From Sphaerisporangium fuscum (GTDB taxonomy: Bacteria > Actinomycetota > Actinomycetes > Streptosporangiales > Streptosporangiaceae): a stretch of DNA of 64,000 nucleotides. The stretch lies in assembly GCF_018531465.1 (NCBI RefSeq), contig NZ_JAHDTF010000004.1, positions 124,001-188,000 on the forward strand, in the 5' to 3' direction. A program made the position numbers and the translations under genes. Positions 8,816-19,737 of the stretch are shown here, piece by piece (positions within the stretch are counted from its first letter, which is position 1; every line of letters begins with the position of its first letter). The notes beneath the pieces are model-generated. The model saw only the letters and a list, made by a program, of their open reading frames with translations. It was not told the DNA's origin and did not search any database.

Positions 8816-8952
8816 CAGCAGGTCCCGTCCGAGCAGGCCGGGGCGTCGTCCGTGCCCAGCACCACCAGGCGCGGCGCGACCGGCCGCACCGGCGTCCCGG
8901 GCTCCGGGACGTCCGTCGGCTGCGAATCCTCAGAATCCTGTACTTGCCTCAC
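8812..8952 (-). CDS. 46-residue acidic peptide with C-terminal CxxxxC
   Basis: A small reading frame from GTG 8952 to a TGA that overlaps the DsbA-family start. The peptide has an acidic, proline-rich N-terminal half (DSEDSQPTDVPEPG), a hydrophobic strand APRLVVLG, and the ending DDAPACSDGTCW with two cysteines four residues apart. There is no good ribosome-binding site, but a promoter-like GGAAC/GTT pair would put the transcript start about five bases upstream, consistent with leaderless translation. I do not recognise the family. Tight linkage suggests a partner, substrate or redox switch for the downstream thiol oxidoreductase. The gene is a prediction from frame and context only. Confidence 0.5.
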   Translation of the reverse strand: MRQVQDSEDSQPTDVPEPGTPVRPVAPRLVVLGTDDAPACSDGTCW

Positions 8953-8967
8953 AAATCGTGCGCAACA

Positions 8968-10223
<1,256 letters not shown>

Positions 10224-10227
<4 letters not shown>

Positions 10228-10586
10228 AGCTCGTTCCCTGGGGCCTCGTGCAGGATCGGCCAGACCTCGACCTCCTTGAGCGCGGCGAACGGCAGCTCGG
10301 CGGCGATCTCCAACGCGCGCTTCTCACTGTCGACGTCGATGAGGTACCAGCTGGCGAGGTACTCCTTGGTCTCCAGATAGGGCCCGTCGGTCACGGCCAC
10401 CGCACCGTCGCGCACCCGCACCGTCTTGGCCTGCACCGCGTCGGCGTTGCCGTACGCGCCGAGCAGCTCACCGGTCTCCTTGAACCTGCGGTTGAACGCG
10501 TCCTGCTCGGCGATGGCCTTCTGGAACTCCTCGCCGGACAACGACTCCCACAGCTCCTGGTTGCCATAAATAATGATCATGTACTT
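10224..10586 (-). CDS. YCII-related DGPF-domain protein
   Basis: A 120-residue ferredoxin-like-fold protein: VKYMIIIYGNQELW at the start and VTDGPYLETKEYLASWYLIDVDS, a DGPF-type motif with Tyr in place of Phe. GTG 10586 is chosen because AAGGGAG precedes it at six bases; upstream in-frame codons lack a binding site. The stop overlaps the ECF42 start, a pairing seen widely in actinobacteria and proteobacteria. The biochemical role is unsettled; it is thought to modulate or be controlled by the sigma factor. Confidence 0.9.
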
Positions 10587-10716
10587 CACTGCCGGCTCCC
10601 TTCCGCCGGACGCCCCTCCTGGACGCCCTCCACCAACTGGTCGAAGCCGACACAGCCCCCTCGACATCCCGCTGGCGGAAATTGCTTCGTGGGTTCTCGT
10701 CAGAGCATCCGACAGG

Positions 10717-11388
10717 TCAGAGGGCGCGGCGGAGCCATTCCTCGACGCCGGCGATGTGGACGGTGGCCCAGGCTCGGGCGATGTCGGGCTGGTGGGTGGC
10801 GATGGCCTCGTAGATGGCGGTGTGCTGTTCGCGGGTCTTGGCGGTGGCGCCTTCCTGGGTGAGGCCGCGCCAGATGCGTGCCCGCGTGGTGGGGCCGGAG
10901 AGGCTCTCGATCAGCGAGCACAGGACGGTGTTGCCGGAGCCCCGGGCGATGCGCTGGTGGAACTCCAGGTCGTTGGCCACGAGCTGTTCGACGCTCGGGT
11001 CCTCGGGGAGGGCGTCGAGGATCGCGCGCAGTTCTTCGATGTCGTCCGGCCCCATGCTGGTCGCCGCCATGGCGGTCGCGGCGGGTTCGAGGATGCGGCG
11101 GACCTGGAAGAACTCCAGCACGGTGTCGTCGCGGTGGAAGTCGACGACGAAGGTGAGGGCGTCGAGGAGCAGCCGTGGCTCCAGGCTGGTGACGTAGGTG
11201 CCGTCGCCCTGCCGCACGTCGAGCACGTTGATCAGGGCGAGCGCGCGGACCGCCTCTCGCAGGGAGTTGCGGGACAGTCCGAGGCGCTCGGCGAGGTCGG
11301 CCTCCTTCGGCAGCCGCGCTCCCGGGGCCAGCTCGCCGGAGACGATCATGCCCTTGATCTTGTCGATCGCAGCGTCCGTGACCGCCAC
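10717..11388 (-). CDS. FadR/GntR-family transcriptional regulator (FCD domain)
   Basis: A 223-residue regulator. Residues 1-70 form the GntR winged helix (GELAPGARLPKEADLAERLGLSRNSLREAVRAL) and 90-215 the all-helical FCD ligand-binding domain with metal-type residues in VANDLEFHQRIARGSGN and REQHTAIYEAI. GTG 11388 is chosen because GAGGTGGTG precedes it; upstream frame is not protein-like. Ligand and targets are unknown; members often bind small organic acids. A palindrome about 100 bases upstream may be its own operator. Confidence 0.9.
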   Translation of the reverse strand: MAVTDAAIDKIKGMIVSGELAPGARLPKEADLAERLGLSRNSLREAVRALALINVLDVRQGDGTYVTSLEPRLLLDALTFVVDFHRDDTVLEFFQVRRILEPAATAMAATSMGPDDIEELRAILDALPEDPSVEQLVANDLEFHQRIARGSGNTVLCSLIESLSGPTTRARIWRGLTQEGATAKTREQHTAIYEAIATHQPDIARAWATVHIAGVEEWLRRAL

Positions 11389-11484
11389 GGAGTCACCACC
11401 TCTGGATTTCGCACACCACGTGCTCAGACATCGGAGGTTTATGAGTCTAGGCCTGTTTTCCGCGCGAGCCCGAATCACCCGGGT

Positions 11485-11497
11485 CAGACACTGTCTG
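11485..11497. promoter_or_regulatory. Palindrome CAGACA-C-TGTCTG upstream of the FadR-type gene
   Basis: Perfect six-base arms around a single base, 97 bases upstream of the regulator's GTG. This is a plausible operator for the FCD-domain regulator, but it differs from the classical TNGTNNNACNA pattern, so the assignment is tentative. Confidence 0.35.
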
Positions 11498-11564
11498 CGG
11501 CCGGGGCGCTGTCGGCGATCAACCAGATCGATGAGGGCGATGTACGGAAAACGGGCCCAAGGGC

Positions 11565-12656
11565 TCAGCGTCGCGAGGCGGTGAACCGGATCGGAGCCCC
11601 TGGAGCGCCGGGCAGGCGGCGCGCCAGGCCGCGCGCCTCCAGCGTGCGCAGGTGGGCGGCCGCCTCCCCGGCGGCCATGCCGCGCTGCTGTGGCCCGAGG
11701 TCGGACCACGAACGGTTCCAGGGCATGTGTTCGGCGACCTCCCAGATCGTCACGGCCGGGAGCCCGGCGAGCAGGTCGTGCAACCGCAGCAGCCTCTGTT
11801 CGTGGTGGTCGCGGATCTCGGCGGCGCGGGCGGCCGCGTCGGGGAAGGCCCATTCGTGCGCCGGCAGGGCTTCGACGTCGGGCATGCCGGTCACCAGGTC
11901 CAGGGATGCGAGGAAGTCACCGAGCGGATCGACGTCGTCCCGGTCATAGGGATAAAGGCCGATATGGGGGGTGATCCCGGGCAGGACGTGGTCGCCGGTG
12001 AAGAGCCGCCCGGCGTCCTCCAGGTGCAGGCAGATGTGCCCAGGGGTGTGCCCCGGGGTCCAGACGGTACGCAGCCTGCGGCCCGGCACGTCGACGAGGT
12101 CCCCGTCCCGCAACTCCAGATCGGGCGCGGCGGGCGGATCCGGCCGTTCCCACCGGTCCGGCTCGGGGCCGGCGGCTCCGGGCTCCTTCCCGGGGCCGGT
12201 CCCGTCCGTTGGTGAGGAGTCGGCGCCGTCCAGGGCAGGGGCGGGACGGCCGGTGGACGGCGTCGGTCCGGGTGCGTCGGGCTCGCCGCCGGCGCGGCGG
12301 ATCATCTCGGCCTGGAAGGCCCGCTGGGTGGCGCCGTCCATGCCGCGGATCAGCCGTACGAGGGCGGCGTCCGCCTCGTGCATCGCGATCCAGCCGCCCG
12401 ACTCCTCGCGGACCCGTCCCGCCAGCCCCGCGTGGTCGGGATGGTGATGCGTCACGACCACCCCGCGCACCGTCCGCACGTCCATGCCGACGGCCGCCAG
12501 CCCGTCGCGCAGCGCGAGCCAGGCGTCCTCGTGGTTCCACCCGGCGTCGACCAGCACCGGCCCGGACGGCGACTCCACGGCGTACACCAGGGTGTACCCC
12601 AGGGGGTTGCCGGGGATGGGCACCGGGACGCTCCACACCCCGCCGCCGAGGTCCAT
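11565..12656 (-). CDS. Metallo-beta-lactamase-fold hydrolase with winged-helix tail
   Basis: A 363-residue MBL-fold hydrolase with metal motif VVTHHHPDHAG, a later histidine in WTPGHTPGHICLH, GDHVLPG, and PAHEW near the end of the fold. Residues from about 295 (HEQRLLRLHDLLAG) resemble a helical/winged C-terminal domain of thioesterase-like or glyoxalase II-like MBL proteins. A proline/serine-rich insert of about 50 residues separates the metal motifs. An in-frame GTG at 12695 overlapping the thiolase stop (GTGA) is a credible alternative start. It is probably co-transcribed with fadA5; a CoA-ester or lactone substrate is inference. Confidence 0.82.
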   Translation of the reverse strand: MDLGGGVWSVPVPIPGNPLGYTLVYAVESPSGPVLVDAGWNHEDAWLALRDGLAAVGMDVRTVRGVVVTHHHPDHAGLAGRVREESGGWIAMHEADAALVRLIRGMDGATQRAFQAEMIRRAGGEPDAPGPTPSTGRPAPALDGADSSPTDGTGPGKEPGAAGPEPDRWERPDPPAAPDLELRDGDLVDVPGRRLRTVWTPGHTPGHICLHLEDAGRLFTGDHVLPGITPHIGLYPYDRDDVDPLGDFLASLDLVTGMPDVEALPAHEWAFPDAAARAAEIRDHHEQRLLRLHDLLAGLPAVTIWEVAEHMPWNRSWSDLGPQQRGMAAGEAAAHLRTLEARGLARRLPGAPGAPIRFTASRR

Positions 12657-12691
12657 GGGCCGCTGCGCGCCGTACGGCCTGCGCCGCGTCC

Positions 12692-13954
<1,263 letters not shown>

Positions 13955-14644
13955 TTATTGGGCGTTCGGTCGAATAGCGGCGAAGTCGGCGAGAAGACGG
14001 TCGGCGGCGATTTCGATGCGGCGTTGGATCTGCTCGTAAGTGCGCCGGCCGCGCAGCATTTCGAGCAGCTCGTGGACCCAGACGCTCGCCAGCGAGCCGG
14101 CGAGGGCGAACTGCTCCTCGGTGGCCGACTCGGTCGTCAGCCCGTCGCCGGAGACCCGCAGCAGGAGGCCCGCCATGCGGTCGCCGAAGGGCGTGTCGAC
14201 CTCCGCCATGATGAGCGAGCGGATCAGCGCGTCGGCCAGCTCGGGCTCGCGCATGAGCCCGCGCGTGGCGCGCATGAGCACGTCGACCGCCCGCCCCGCC
14301 GGGGACGTGGCGCTCGGCGGTCGCCGCTCGATGCTGCTCTCGAGCAGGTCGATCTCTTCGCCGACCACGGCGACGACGAGATCCATCTTGGACGGGAAGT
14401 AGCGGTAGAGCGTGCCGAGGGCGACGCCGGCTCGCTCGGCCACCGTGCGCATCTGCATGGCCTCGACACCGCCGCGGGACGCGAGCGCCGCGGCGGCCTG
14501 GACGATGCGCTTGCGCCGTTGGTGCTGGCTGCGCGTGCGGACGCCGGAGGAGACCGGGGCCGCCGAAGACGGGTGCGCCGCGTGGTCGCCCTCGGGCCCA
14601 ATAGGGGCGGGGGCGGCCGCGGTGCCTGCATGCGGGGTGCGCAT
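13955..14644 (-). CDS. kstR: KstR-like TetR repressor of steroid catabolism
   Basis: A 229-residue TetR-family protein with an unusually long, Ala/Pro-rich 40-residue N-terminus. The HTH (RRKRIVQAAAALASRGG, VEAMQMRTVAERAGVALGTL, YRYFPSKMDLV) is very close to mycobacterial KstR. KstR represses cholesterol-uptake and side-chain genes and is released by 3-oxo-cholestenoyl-CoA. It lies between two catabolic transcription units, with KstR-type boxes at both and a weaker core match across its own start codon, suggesting autoregulation. Ligand specificity is inferred from the family. Confidence 0.85.
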   Translation of the reverse strand: MRTPHAGTAAAPAPIGPEGDHAAHPSSAAPVSSGVRTRSQHQRRKRIVQAAAALASRGGVEAMQMRTVAERAGVALGTLYRYFPSKMDLVVAVVGEEIDLLESSIERRPPSATSPAGRAVDVLMRATRGLMREPELADALIRSLIMAEVDTPFGDRMAGLLLRVSGDGLTTESATEEQFALAGSLASVWVHELLEMLRGRRTYEQIQRRIEIAADRLLADFAAIRPNAQ

Positions 14645-14658
14645 GAGAACACGTTACC
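14645..14658. promoter_or_regulatory. Weak KstR-type core abutting the kstR start
   Basis: GAGAACACGTTACC has the AACNNGTT core of the KstR box but lacks both outer consensus bases. It lies immediately upstream of the repressor ATG, as expected for autoregulation. Low-certainty site. Confidence 0.35.
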
Positions 14659-14678
14659 GGATTACTCGCAGGTAGGGC

Positions 14679-14698
14679 TTGTTACTGACCAGTCACAA
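14679..14698. promoter_or_regulatory. 20-bp inverted repeat in the kstR-fadD17 intergenic region
   Basis: TTGTTACTG-AC-CAGTCACAA: nine-base arms with one mismatch and a two-base spacer. It differs from the KstR box, so it may bind a second regulator or be a second-class site. It lies 35 bases upstream of kstR and 170 upstream of fadD17. Confidence 0.45.
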
Positions 14699-14777
14699 CG
14701 AATGCCGGTCTTCCATGACGTTTGTGTTGCGAAGAGATGTCAGAGGGTTGTCACCTGAATTGGCCCTGGACAGTTAT

Positions 14778-14791
14778 TAGAATGTGTTCTA
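14778..14791. promoter_or_regulatory. KstR-type operator box before the fadD17-ltp2 operon
   Basis: TAGAATGTGTTCTA is a palindrome that fits TNNAACNNGTTNNA with one change (C to T at position 6). It is about 77 bases upstream of the fadD17 ATG, in a local AT-rich promoter region. Confidence 0.68.
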
Positions 14792-14867
14792 GTTTGCGGC
14801 TGACCGGTTTGATCGGCCGGCGGGGCTCCACGGGCCGATCACAGGCGGAGACCTGCTTGGAGGCGTC

Positions 14868-16526
14868 ATGTCGGCGGACACGCTCGCGGGGCTGCTCCGG
14901 TCGCGGGCGCGGGACGACCGGCCCGGCCTGCTGTTCGAGGGCCGGACGTGGTCGTGGCGCGAGTACGTCGCCGAATGCCGCCTCCGTGCCGCCTGCCTGG
15001 AGGAGGCCGCCCGTCGCCGGGACGCCCCCCACGACCGCCCGCTGCACTTCGGCGTGCTCTTCGACAACGTGCCCGAGCTGCTGTTCCTCCTGGGCGGCGC
15101 CGCGCTGTCCGGGCACGTGCTCGTCGCCCTGAACGCCACCAGGAGCGCCGAGGAGCTGGTCAGGGACGCCCGTGCGACGGACGTCGAACTGCTGGTGCAC
15201 GAGCCGTCGTACACCGAGGTCGCCGCCCACGTGGCCGAGCGCCTCGAGCTCCCGGCCGTCCCTGCCGACCCGGGCGGGGGGATGAGCGGCGGGCACGACC
15301 CGGCCGAGCCCGGCCCGGGGGCGTACGATGCCGCGGCCCCGAGCGACCTGGTGATGCTGATCTTCACCTCCGGCACCTCCGGACGGCCCAGGGCCGTGAA
15401 GGTGACCCAGCGCAAGATCGCCATTCCCGGCACGTCCCTGGCGGCCATGCTGACGCCGCAGGACGTCGTCTACTGCTCCATGCCGCTCTTCCACTCCGGC
15501 GCGATCATGGCCGCGTACGCCCCGGCCGTCGCCAGCGGGGCGGCGATCGCGCTGCGCAGGCGGTTCTCCGCCTCGGGCCTGCTCCCCGACCTGCGGCGGT
15601 ACGGCTGCACGTACCTGCAGTACGTCGGCAAGGCCCTGTCGTACGTCCTGGCCACCCCCGAACGGCCCGACGACGCCGACAACCCGCTCCGGATCGCCTT
15701 CGGCAACGAGGGAAGCGCGACCGCGACCAGGAGGTTCGCCGAACGGTTCGGCTGCCGCGTCGTCGACTCCTTCGGCTCGACGGAGACCGCCATCTCGATC
15801 ACGCCCGTCCCCTCCGGCCCGCCGGGCAGCCTGGGACGCCTGCCGGAAGGGGTGGAGATCCGCGACCCGTCCACCGGCCGCCGCTGCCCGCCCGCGATCC
15901 TCCAGGACGGCCGCCTGGTCAACGGGCACGAGGCCGTCGGCGAGCTGGTGAACACGCGGGGTGTCGGCCTGTTCGACGGCTACTACAACGACCCCGAGGC
16001 CGACGGCGAGCGGGTCAGGGACGGCGCCTTCTGGAGCGGTGACCTGGCGTACGCCGACCCGGACGGCTTCGTGTACTTCGCCGGGCGCGGCACCGAGCGG
16101 CTGCGGGTCGACGGCGAGAACCTCGCGGTCGCGCCCATCGAGGCGGTGATCCGTGAGTTCCCCGGGGTCGTCGAGGCGGCCGTCTACCCCGTCCCGGACG
16201 CGGCGGCCGGCGACCAGGTGATGGCCGCGTTGGTGCTCGACGGCGGTTTCGACCCCGGCGCCTTCGCCGCGTTCCTCGCCGGGCGGCGGAACCTCGGGAG
16301 CAAGGCGCTGCCGCGGTACGTGCGCGTGGCGAAGGAACTCCCGCTGACCCCGTCGCACAAGGTCGTCAAGCGTGTCCTCGCCGCCGAGGGCTGGCGGGCC
16401 GGCGACCCGGTCTGGTGGCGTCCACCCGGCGCCCCGGACGCCTTCCGGGAGCTGACCCCGGCCGACCTGGCCGCGATCGAGGACGAGTTCAGCCGGCACG
16501 GCCGGCGGCACCTACTGGAGCGCTGA
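14868..16526 (+). CDS. fadD17: FadD17-like steroid acyl-CoA synthetase
   Basis: A 552-residue AMP-forming acyl-CoA ligase. Motifs are LIFTSGTSGRPRAVKVT (P-loop, about 163-180), DSFGSTETAI, and the hinge region SGDLAYADPDGFVYFAGRGTERLRVDGEN. A catalytic Lys is expected in LTPSHKVVK near the C-terminus. It begins the operon, ATG 14868 after GGAGG. By family and position it would activate a steroid side-chain carboxylate with CoA and ATP. The exact substrate (C24 versus C22 acid) cannot be told from sequence. Confidence 0.87.
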   Translation: MSADTLAGLLRSRARDDRPGLLFEGRTWSWREYVAECRLRAACLEEAARRRDAPHDRPLHFGVLFDNVPELLFLLGGAALSGHVLVALNATRSAEELVRDARATDVELLVHEPSYTEVAAHVAERLELPAVPADPGGGMSGGHDPAEPGPGAYDAAAPSDLVMLIFTSGTSGRPRAVKVTQRKIAIPGTSLAAMLTPQDVVYCSMPLFHSGAIMAAYAPAVASGAAIALRRRFSASGLLPDLRRYGCTYLQYVGKALSYVLATPERPDDADNPLRIAFGNEGSATATRRFAERFGCRVVDSFGSTETAISITPVPSGPPGSLGRLPEGVEIRDPSTGRRCPPAILQDGRLVNGHEAVGELVNTRGVGLFDGYYNDPEADGERVRDGAFWSGDLAYADPDGFVYFAGRGTERLRVDGENLAVAPIEAVIREFPGVVEAAVYPVPDAAAGDQVMAALVLDGGFDPGAFAAFLAGRRNLGSKALPRYVRVAKELPLTPSHKVVKRVLAAEGWRAGDPVWWRPPGAPDAFRELTPADLAAIEDEFSRHGRRHLLER

Positions 16527-17611
16527 TGGATTTCACCCTGGACGAGACACAGGCGGAGCTGAAGGAGCTCGCCGCGGGGCTGTTCGGCCGGGAGGCCTCC
16601 CAGGAGCGACTCGCGGAGCACGACAGGAGCGGCCGGCCGTACGACGCGGAGCTGTGGCGGGCCGCCGCGCGGGCGGGCCTGGTCGGCGCCTGCCTGCCGG
16701 AGGAGGCGGGCGGCGCCGGGCTCGGCGCGGTGGGCATGGCGGTGGTGCTGCGCGAGGCCGGCGCCCACGTGGTGCCCGTCCCGCTGCAGGACTCCCTGGT
16801 GGCGGGCCTGACGATCGCGCGGTACGGCACGGCCGGGCAGCGTGAGAGGCTCGGCCGCCTGGCCGAGGGCGGCATCGTGCTGACCGCCGCGCCGCTGGAA
16901 CCGGGCCGGGACCTCGGCGCCGCGCCGCTCACCACCGCCCGCGAGTCCGGCGGCGCGTGGCTGCTGTCGGGGCGCAAGAGCATGGTGGCGTACGCCGCCG
17001 AGTCCGAGGCCGTGCTCGTGCCCGCGAGCACCGAGCAGGGGGTCGGGCTGTTCCTGGTCAGGCCGGAGGCGGCGGCCCCGCAGCCGGTGCCGACCGCGAC
17101 GGGGGAGCCGGCGGCCGTGCTCACCCTCGACGGGACCCCAGGTGAGCCGGTGGGCGAGCCGGACGGCGCGGCGTTCGGGACGCTGAGGCTGCTCGCGCTG
17201 GCAGCGCTCACCGCGAGCGCGTCCGGTGTGCTGGCGGGGGCGCTGGAGCTGACCACCGAGTACATCAGGACGCGCCGGCAGTTCGACCGCGCCCTCGCCA
17301 AGTTCCAGGCCGTGACCATGCAGATCGCCGACGTGTACATCGCCGGCCGGGCGCTCGACGTGGCGGTCTGGTCGGGGGCGTGGCGGATCGACCAGGGGCT
17401 CGACGAGGAGGCCGATCTGGACCTCGCCGTCGCCGCGCACACCGTGACCGACGCGGCCCTCGTCGCCCTCTACACCTGCCAGCACCTGCACGGCGGCATC
17501 GGGCTCGACATGACGTACCCGCTGCACCGCTACTTCGCCTGGGGCAAGCACCGAGCCCACCTCCTCGGTGGCGTGGAGGCCCGGCTCGACACGTTAGGAG
17601 CGCTCGTCTGA
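16526..17611 (+). CDS. fadE28: Acyl-CoA dehydrogenase subunit, FadE28/ChsE1-like
   Basis: A 361-residue acyl-CoA dehydrogenase-fold protein (MDFTLDETQAELKELAAGLFGRE; LVGACLPEEAGGAGLG; C-terminal FDRALAKFQAVTMQIADVYI; HLHGGIGLDMTYPLHRYF). In the igr operon of Mycobacterium tuberculosis the FadE28 and FadE29 proteins form one alpha2beta2 FAD enzyme that dehydrogenates 3-oxo-4-pregnene-20-carboxyl-CoA. Gene order, lengths and TGATG overlaps on both sides here match that pair, so it should work with the next gene product and not alone. Confidence 0.87.
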   Translation: MDFTLDETQAELKELAAGLFGREASQERLAEHDRSGRPYDAELWRAAARAGLVGACLPEEAGGAGLGAVGMAVVLREAGAHVVPVPLQDSLVAGLTIARYGTAGQRERLGRLAEGGIVLTAAPLEPGRDLGAAPLTTARESGGAWLLSGRKSMVAYAAESEAVLVPASTEQGVGLFLVRPEAAAPQPVPTATGEPAAVLTLDGTPGEPVGEPDGAAFGTLRLLALAALTASASGVLAGALELTTEYIRTRRQFDRALAKFQAVTMQIADVYIAGRALDVAVWSGAWRIDQGLDEEADLDLAVAAHTVTDAALVALYTCQHLHGGIGLDMTYPLHRYFAWGKHRAHLLGGVEARLDTLGALV

Positions 17612-18765
17612 TGCTGATCGACCTCACTCCCGAGCAGAAGCGGCTCCGCGACGAGCTGCGCGAATACTTCACCGCCTGCCTGACGGACGAGGACCGCAAG
17701 AAGATCGCCCAGGACCCGTTCGGCGAGGCGTACATCGAGCACTGCCGCAGGCTCGGCCGCGACGGCAAGCTCGGCCTCGGCTGGCCCGAGGAGTACGGCG
17801 GGGGCGGGCTGGGGCCGCTGGAGCAGCAGATATTCGCCAACGAGATCGCCCGCGCCGAGGTCCCGTACCCGATCATCACGCTGCAGACGGTGGGGCCGAC
17901 GCTCATGCAGTACGGCACCGACGAGCAGAAGGAGTTCTTCCTGCCGCGCATCCTCGCGGGGGAGTGCCACTTCGCCATCGGCTACAGCGAGCCGGGCGCC
18001 GGGACCGACCTCGCCTCGCTGCGCACGACGGCGGTACGGGACGGCGACCACTACGTCGTCAACGGGCAGAAGATCTTCACTTCCGGCGCGCACTACGCCC
18101 AGTACATCTGGCTGGCCGCGCGCACCGACCCCGGCGCCAAGAAGCACCGCGGCATCTCGATGATGATCGTCGACACGACCGACCCCGGGTACTCCTGGAC
18201 GCCGATCATCACCATGGACGGGCGCCACCACACCAACTCCACCTACTACAGCGACGTCCGCGTCCCGGTGAACATGCTGGTCGGCGAGGAGAACAAGGGC
18301 TGGGACCTCATCGTCAACCAGCTCAACCACGAGCGGGTCACCCTCGGTCCGGCGGGCAACCTCGCCCACGTGTACGACCGGTTCGTCGCCTGGGCCCGGC
18401 GCACCGGGGCCGTCGAGCAGCCGGCGGTACGGCGGGCCGTCGGGCGCGTGTACGCCTACTTCCGCACCAACGAGCTGCTGAACTGGCAGGTCGCGGCCAA
18501 CATGGGCCTCGGCTGGCTGGGCGCCCCCGACGCCTCCGCGACCAAGATCTACGGTTCGGAGCGCATGCAGGAGGTCGGCAGGCTCGTCGGGGAGGTCCTG
18601 GCCCGGTACGGCGACCCGTCCGACCCGGAGACGGCCGCGTTCATGGACCTGCTGGACCACGCGGTCAAGGGAGCGGTCGTGCTGACCTTCGGCGGCGGGG
18701 TCAACGAGGTGCAGCGCGAGCTCATCGCGATGCTCGGCCTCAGCCTGCCCCGCCCGCCCCGCTGA
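17611..18765 (+). CDS. fadE29: Acyl-CoA dehydrogenase subunit, FadE29/ChsE2-like
   Basis: A 384-residue partner subunit, unmistakably FadE29-like: IDLTPEQKRLRDELREYF, LGWPEEYGGGGLGPLEQQI, ITLQTVGPTLMQYG, FAIGYSEPGAGTDLASLRT, GYSWTPIITMDGRHHTN, FGGGVNEVQRELIA. Together with FadE28 it forms the ChsE1-ChsE2 heterotetramer acting on the last two-carbon-plus-methyl side-chain remnant of cholesterol. It starts at the ATG overlapping the previous stop. Nineteen bases separate it from chsH2. Confidence 0.92.
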   Translation: MLIDLTPEQKRLRDELREYFTACLTDEDRKKIAQDPFGEAYIEHCRRLGRDGKLGLGWPEEYGGGGLGPLEQQIFANEIARAEVPYPIITLQTVGPTLMQYGTDEQKEFFLPRILAGECHFAIGYSEPGAGTDLASLRTTAVRDGDHYVVNGQKIFTSGAHYAQYIWLAARTDPGAKKHRGISMMIVDTTDPGYSWTPIITMDGRHHTNSTYYSDVRVPVNMLVGEENKGWDLIVNQLNHERVTLGPAGNLAHVYDRFVAWARRTGAVEQPAVRRAVGRVYAYFRTNELLNWQVAANMGLGWLGAPDASATKIYGSERMQEVGRLVGEVLARYGDPSDPETAAFMDLLDHAVKGAVVLTFGGGVNEVQRELIAMLGLSLPRPPR

Positions 18766-18783
18766 GATCACCGAGGAGACGGA

Positions 18784-19737
18784 TTGACGACGACGGCTGA
18801 ATCGATCGTCCACGAGCGGCTGACCGCTCTCGCCGAGCGGCAGATCGCGCTGGGCGAGACGCGGGGGGCCGCCGCGGCGGATCCGGTGAACCTGCCCATG
18901 ATCCACCACTGGACACAGGCCATGGGGGACGCCAACCCGGTCTACACCGACGAGGAGTTCGCGGCGGCGAGCGTGCACGGGCGCATCGTCGCGCCGCCCG
19001 CCATGGTGCAGGTGTGGACGATGCCGGGGCTGATACGCGACAAGGGCGTCACGCCGGTCGACGAGGTGCTCGCCGCCCTGGACGAGAACGGCTTCACCGG
19101 CGTCGTGGCCACCAACTGCGAACAGACCCATCACAGGTACCTGGGGCTGGGTGAGCGGATCGTCCCGGCTACGCGGATGACCGGGTTGTCGGGGCCGAAG
19201 ACGACGGCGCTCGGCGTCGGATATTTCGTGACCTGGGTGGTGACGTGGTATTCGGCGGACGAGCCCGTCGCCGAAATGATGTTCCGGATACTCAAGTTTC
19301 GTCCCAGGGAGAAGAAAACAGCGCCCGAGAAGCGCAAGCCGTACCCCTTGAAACCCGCGATCAACCGGGATACCGCGTTCTTCTGGGAGGGTGTGCGGGA
19401 AGGCGAACTACGGATCCAGAAATGCGGCGACTGTGGTGAGCTGCGGCATCCGCCCGGACCGATCTGCCCTTCCTGCCGGTCGGCGAACCGTTCGTACACC
19501 GTGGCGAGCGGGCTGGGCGAGGTCCACAGCTACGTCGTGCACCACAACCCGCCGGTGCCGGGAATCGAGACGCCTTTCGTGGTGGCGGTCGTCCAACTGC
19601 CGGAAGGGACGCGCATCGTCGGGAACGTCGTGGAATGCGCCCCGGAGAAGGTGAGCATCGGCATGCCGCTGCGCGTGACGTATCGCGAGATGGACGACGA
19701 GCTGACCCTGCCGATATGGATACCCCGGGAGTCCTGA
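18784..19737 (+). CDS. chsH2: ChsH2-like MaoC-DUF35 fusion, steroid enoyl-CoA hydratase subunit
   Basis: A 317-residue two-domain protein: a MaoC hot-dog fold (1-170) and a DUF35 zinc-ribbon/OB domain (about 190-317) with Cys214, Cys217, Cys228 and Cys231. The MaoC motif reads DANPVY, with Tyr where the catalytic His normally sits, so this half is probably catalytically silent and pairs with ChsH1. In mycobacteria the DUF35 part also binds the Ltp2 aldolase. TTG 18784 is the start, after GAGGAGACGGA. Its stop overlaps the chsH1 ATG. Confidence 0.9.
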   Translation: MTTTAESIVHERLTALAERQIALGETRGAAAADPVNLPMIHHWTQAMGDANPVYTDEEFAAASVHGRIVAPPAMVQVWTMPGLIRDKGVTPVDEVLAALDENGFTGVVATNCEQTHHRYLGLGERIVPATRMTGLSGPKTTALGVGYFVTWVVTWYSADEPVAEMMFRILKFRPREKKTAPEKRKPYPLKPAINRDTAFFWEGVREGELRIQKCGDCGELRHPPGPICPSCRSANRSYTVASGLGEVHSYVVHHNPPVPGIETPFVVAVVQLPEGTRIVGNVVECAPEKVSIGMPLRVTYREMDDELTLPIWIPRES

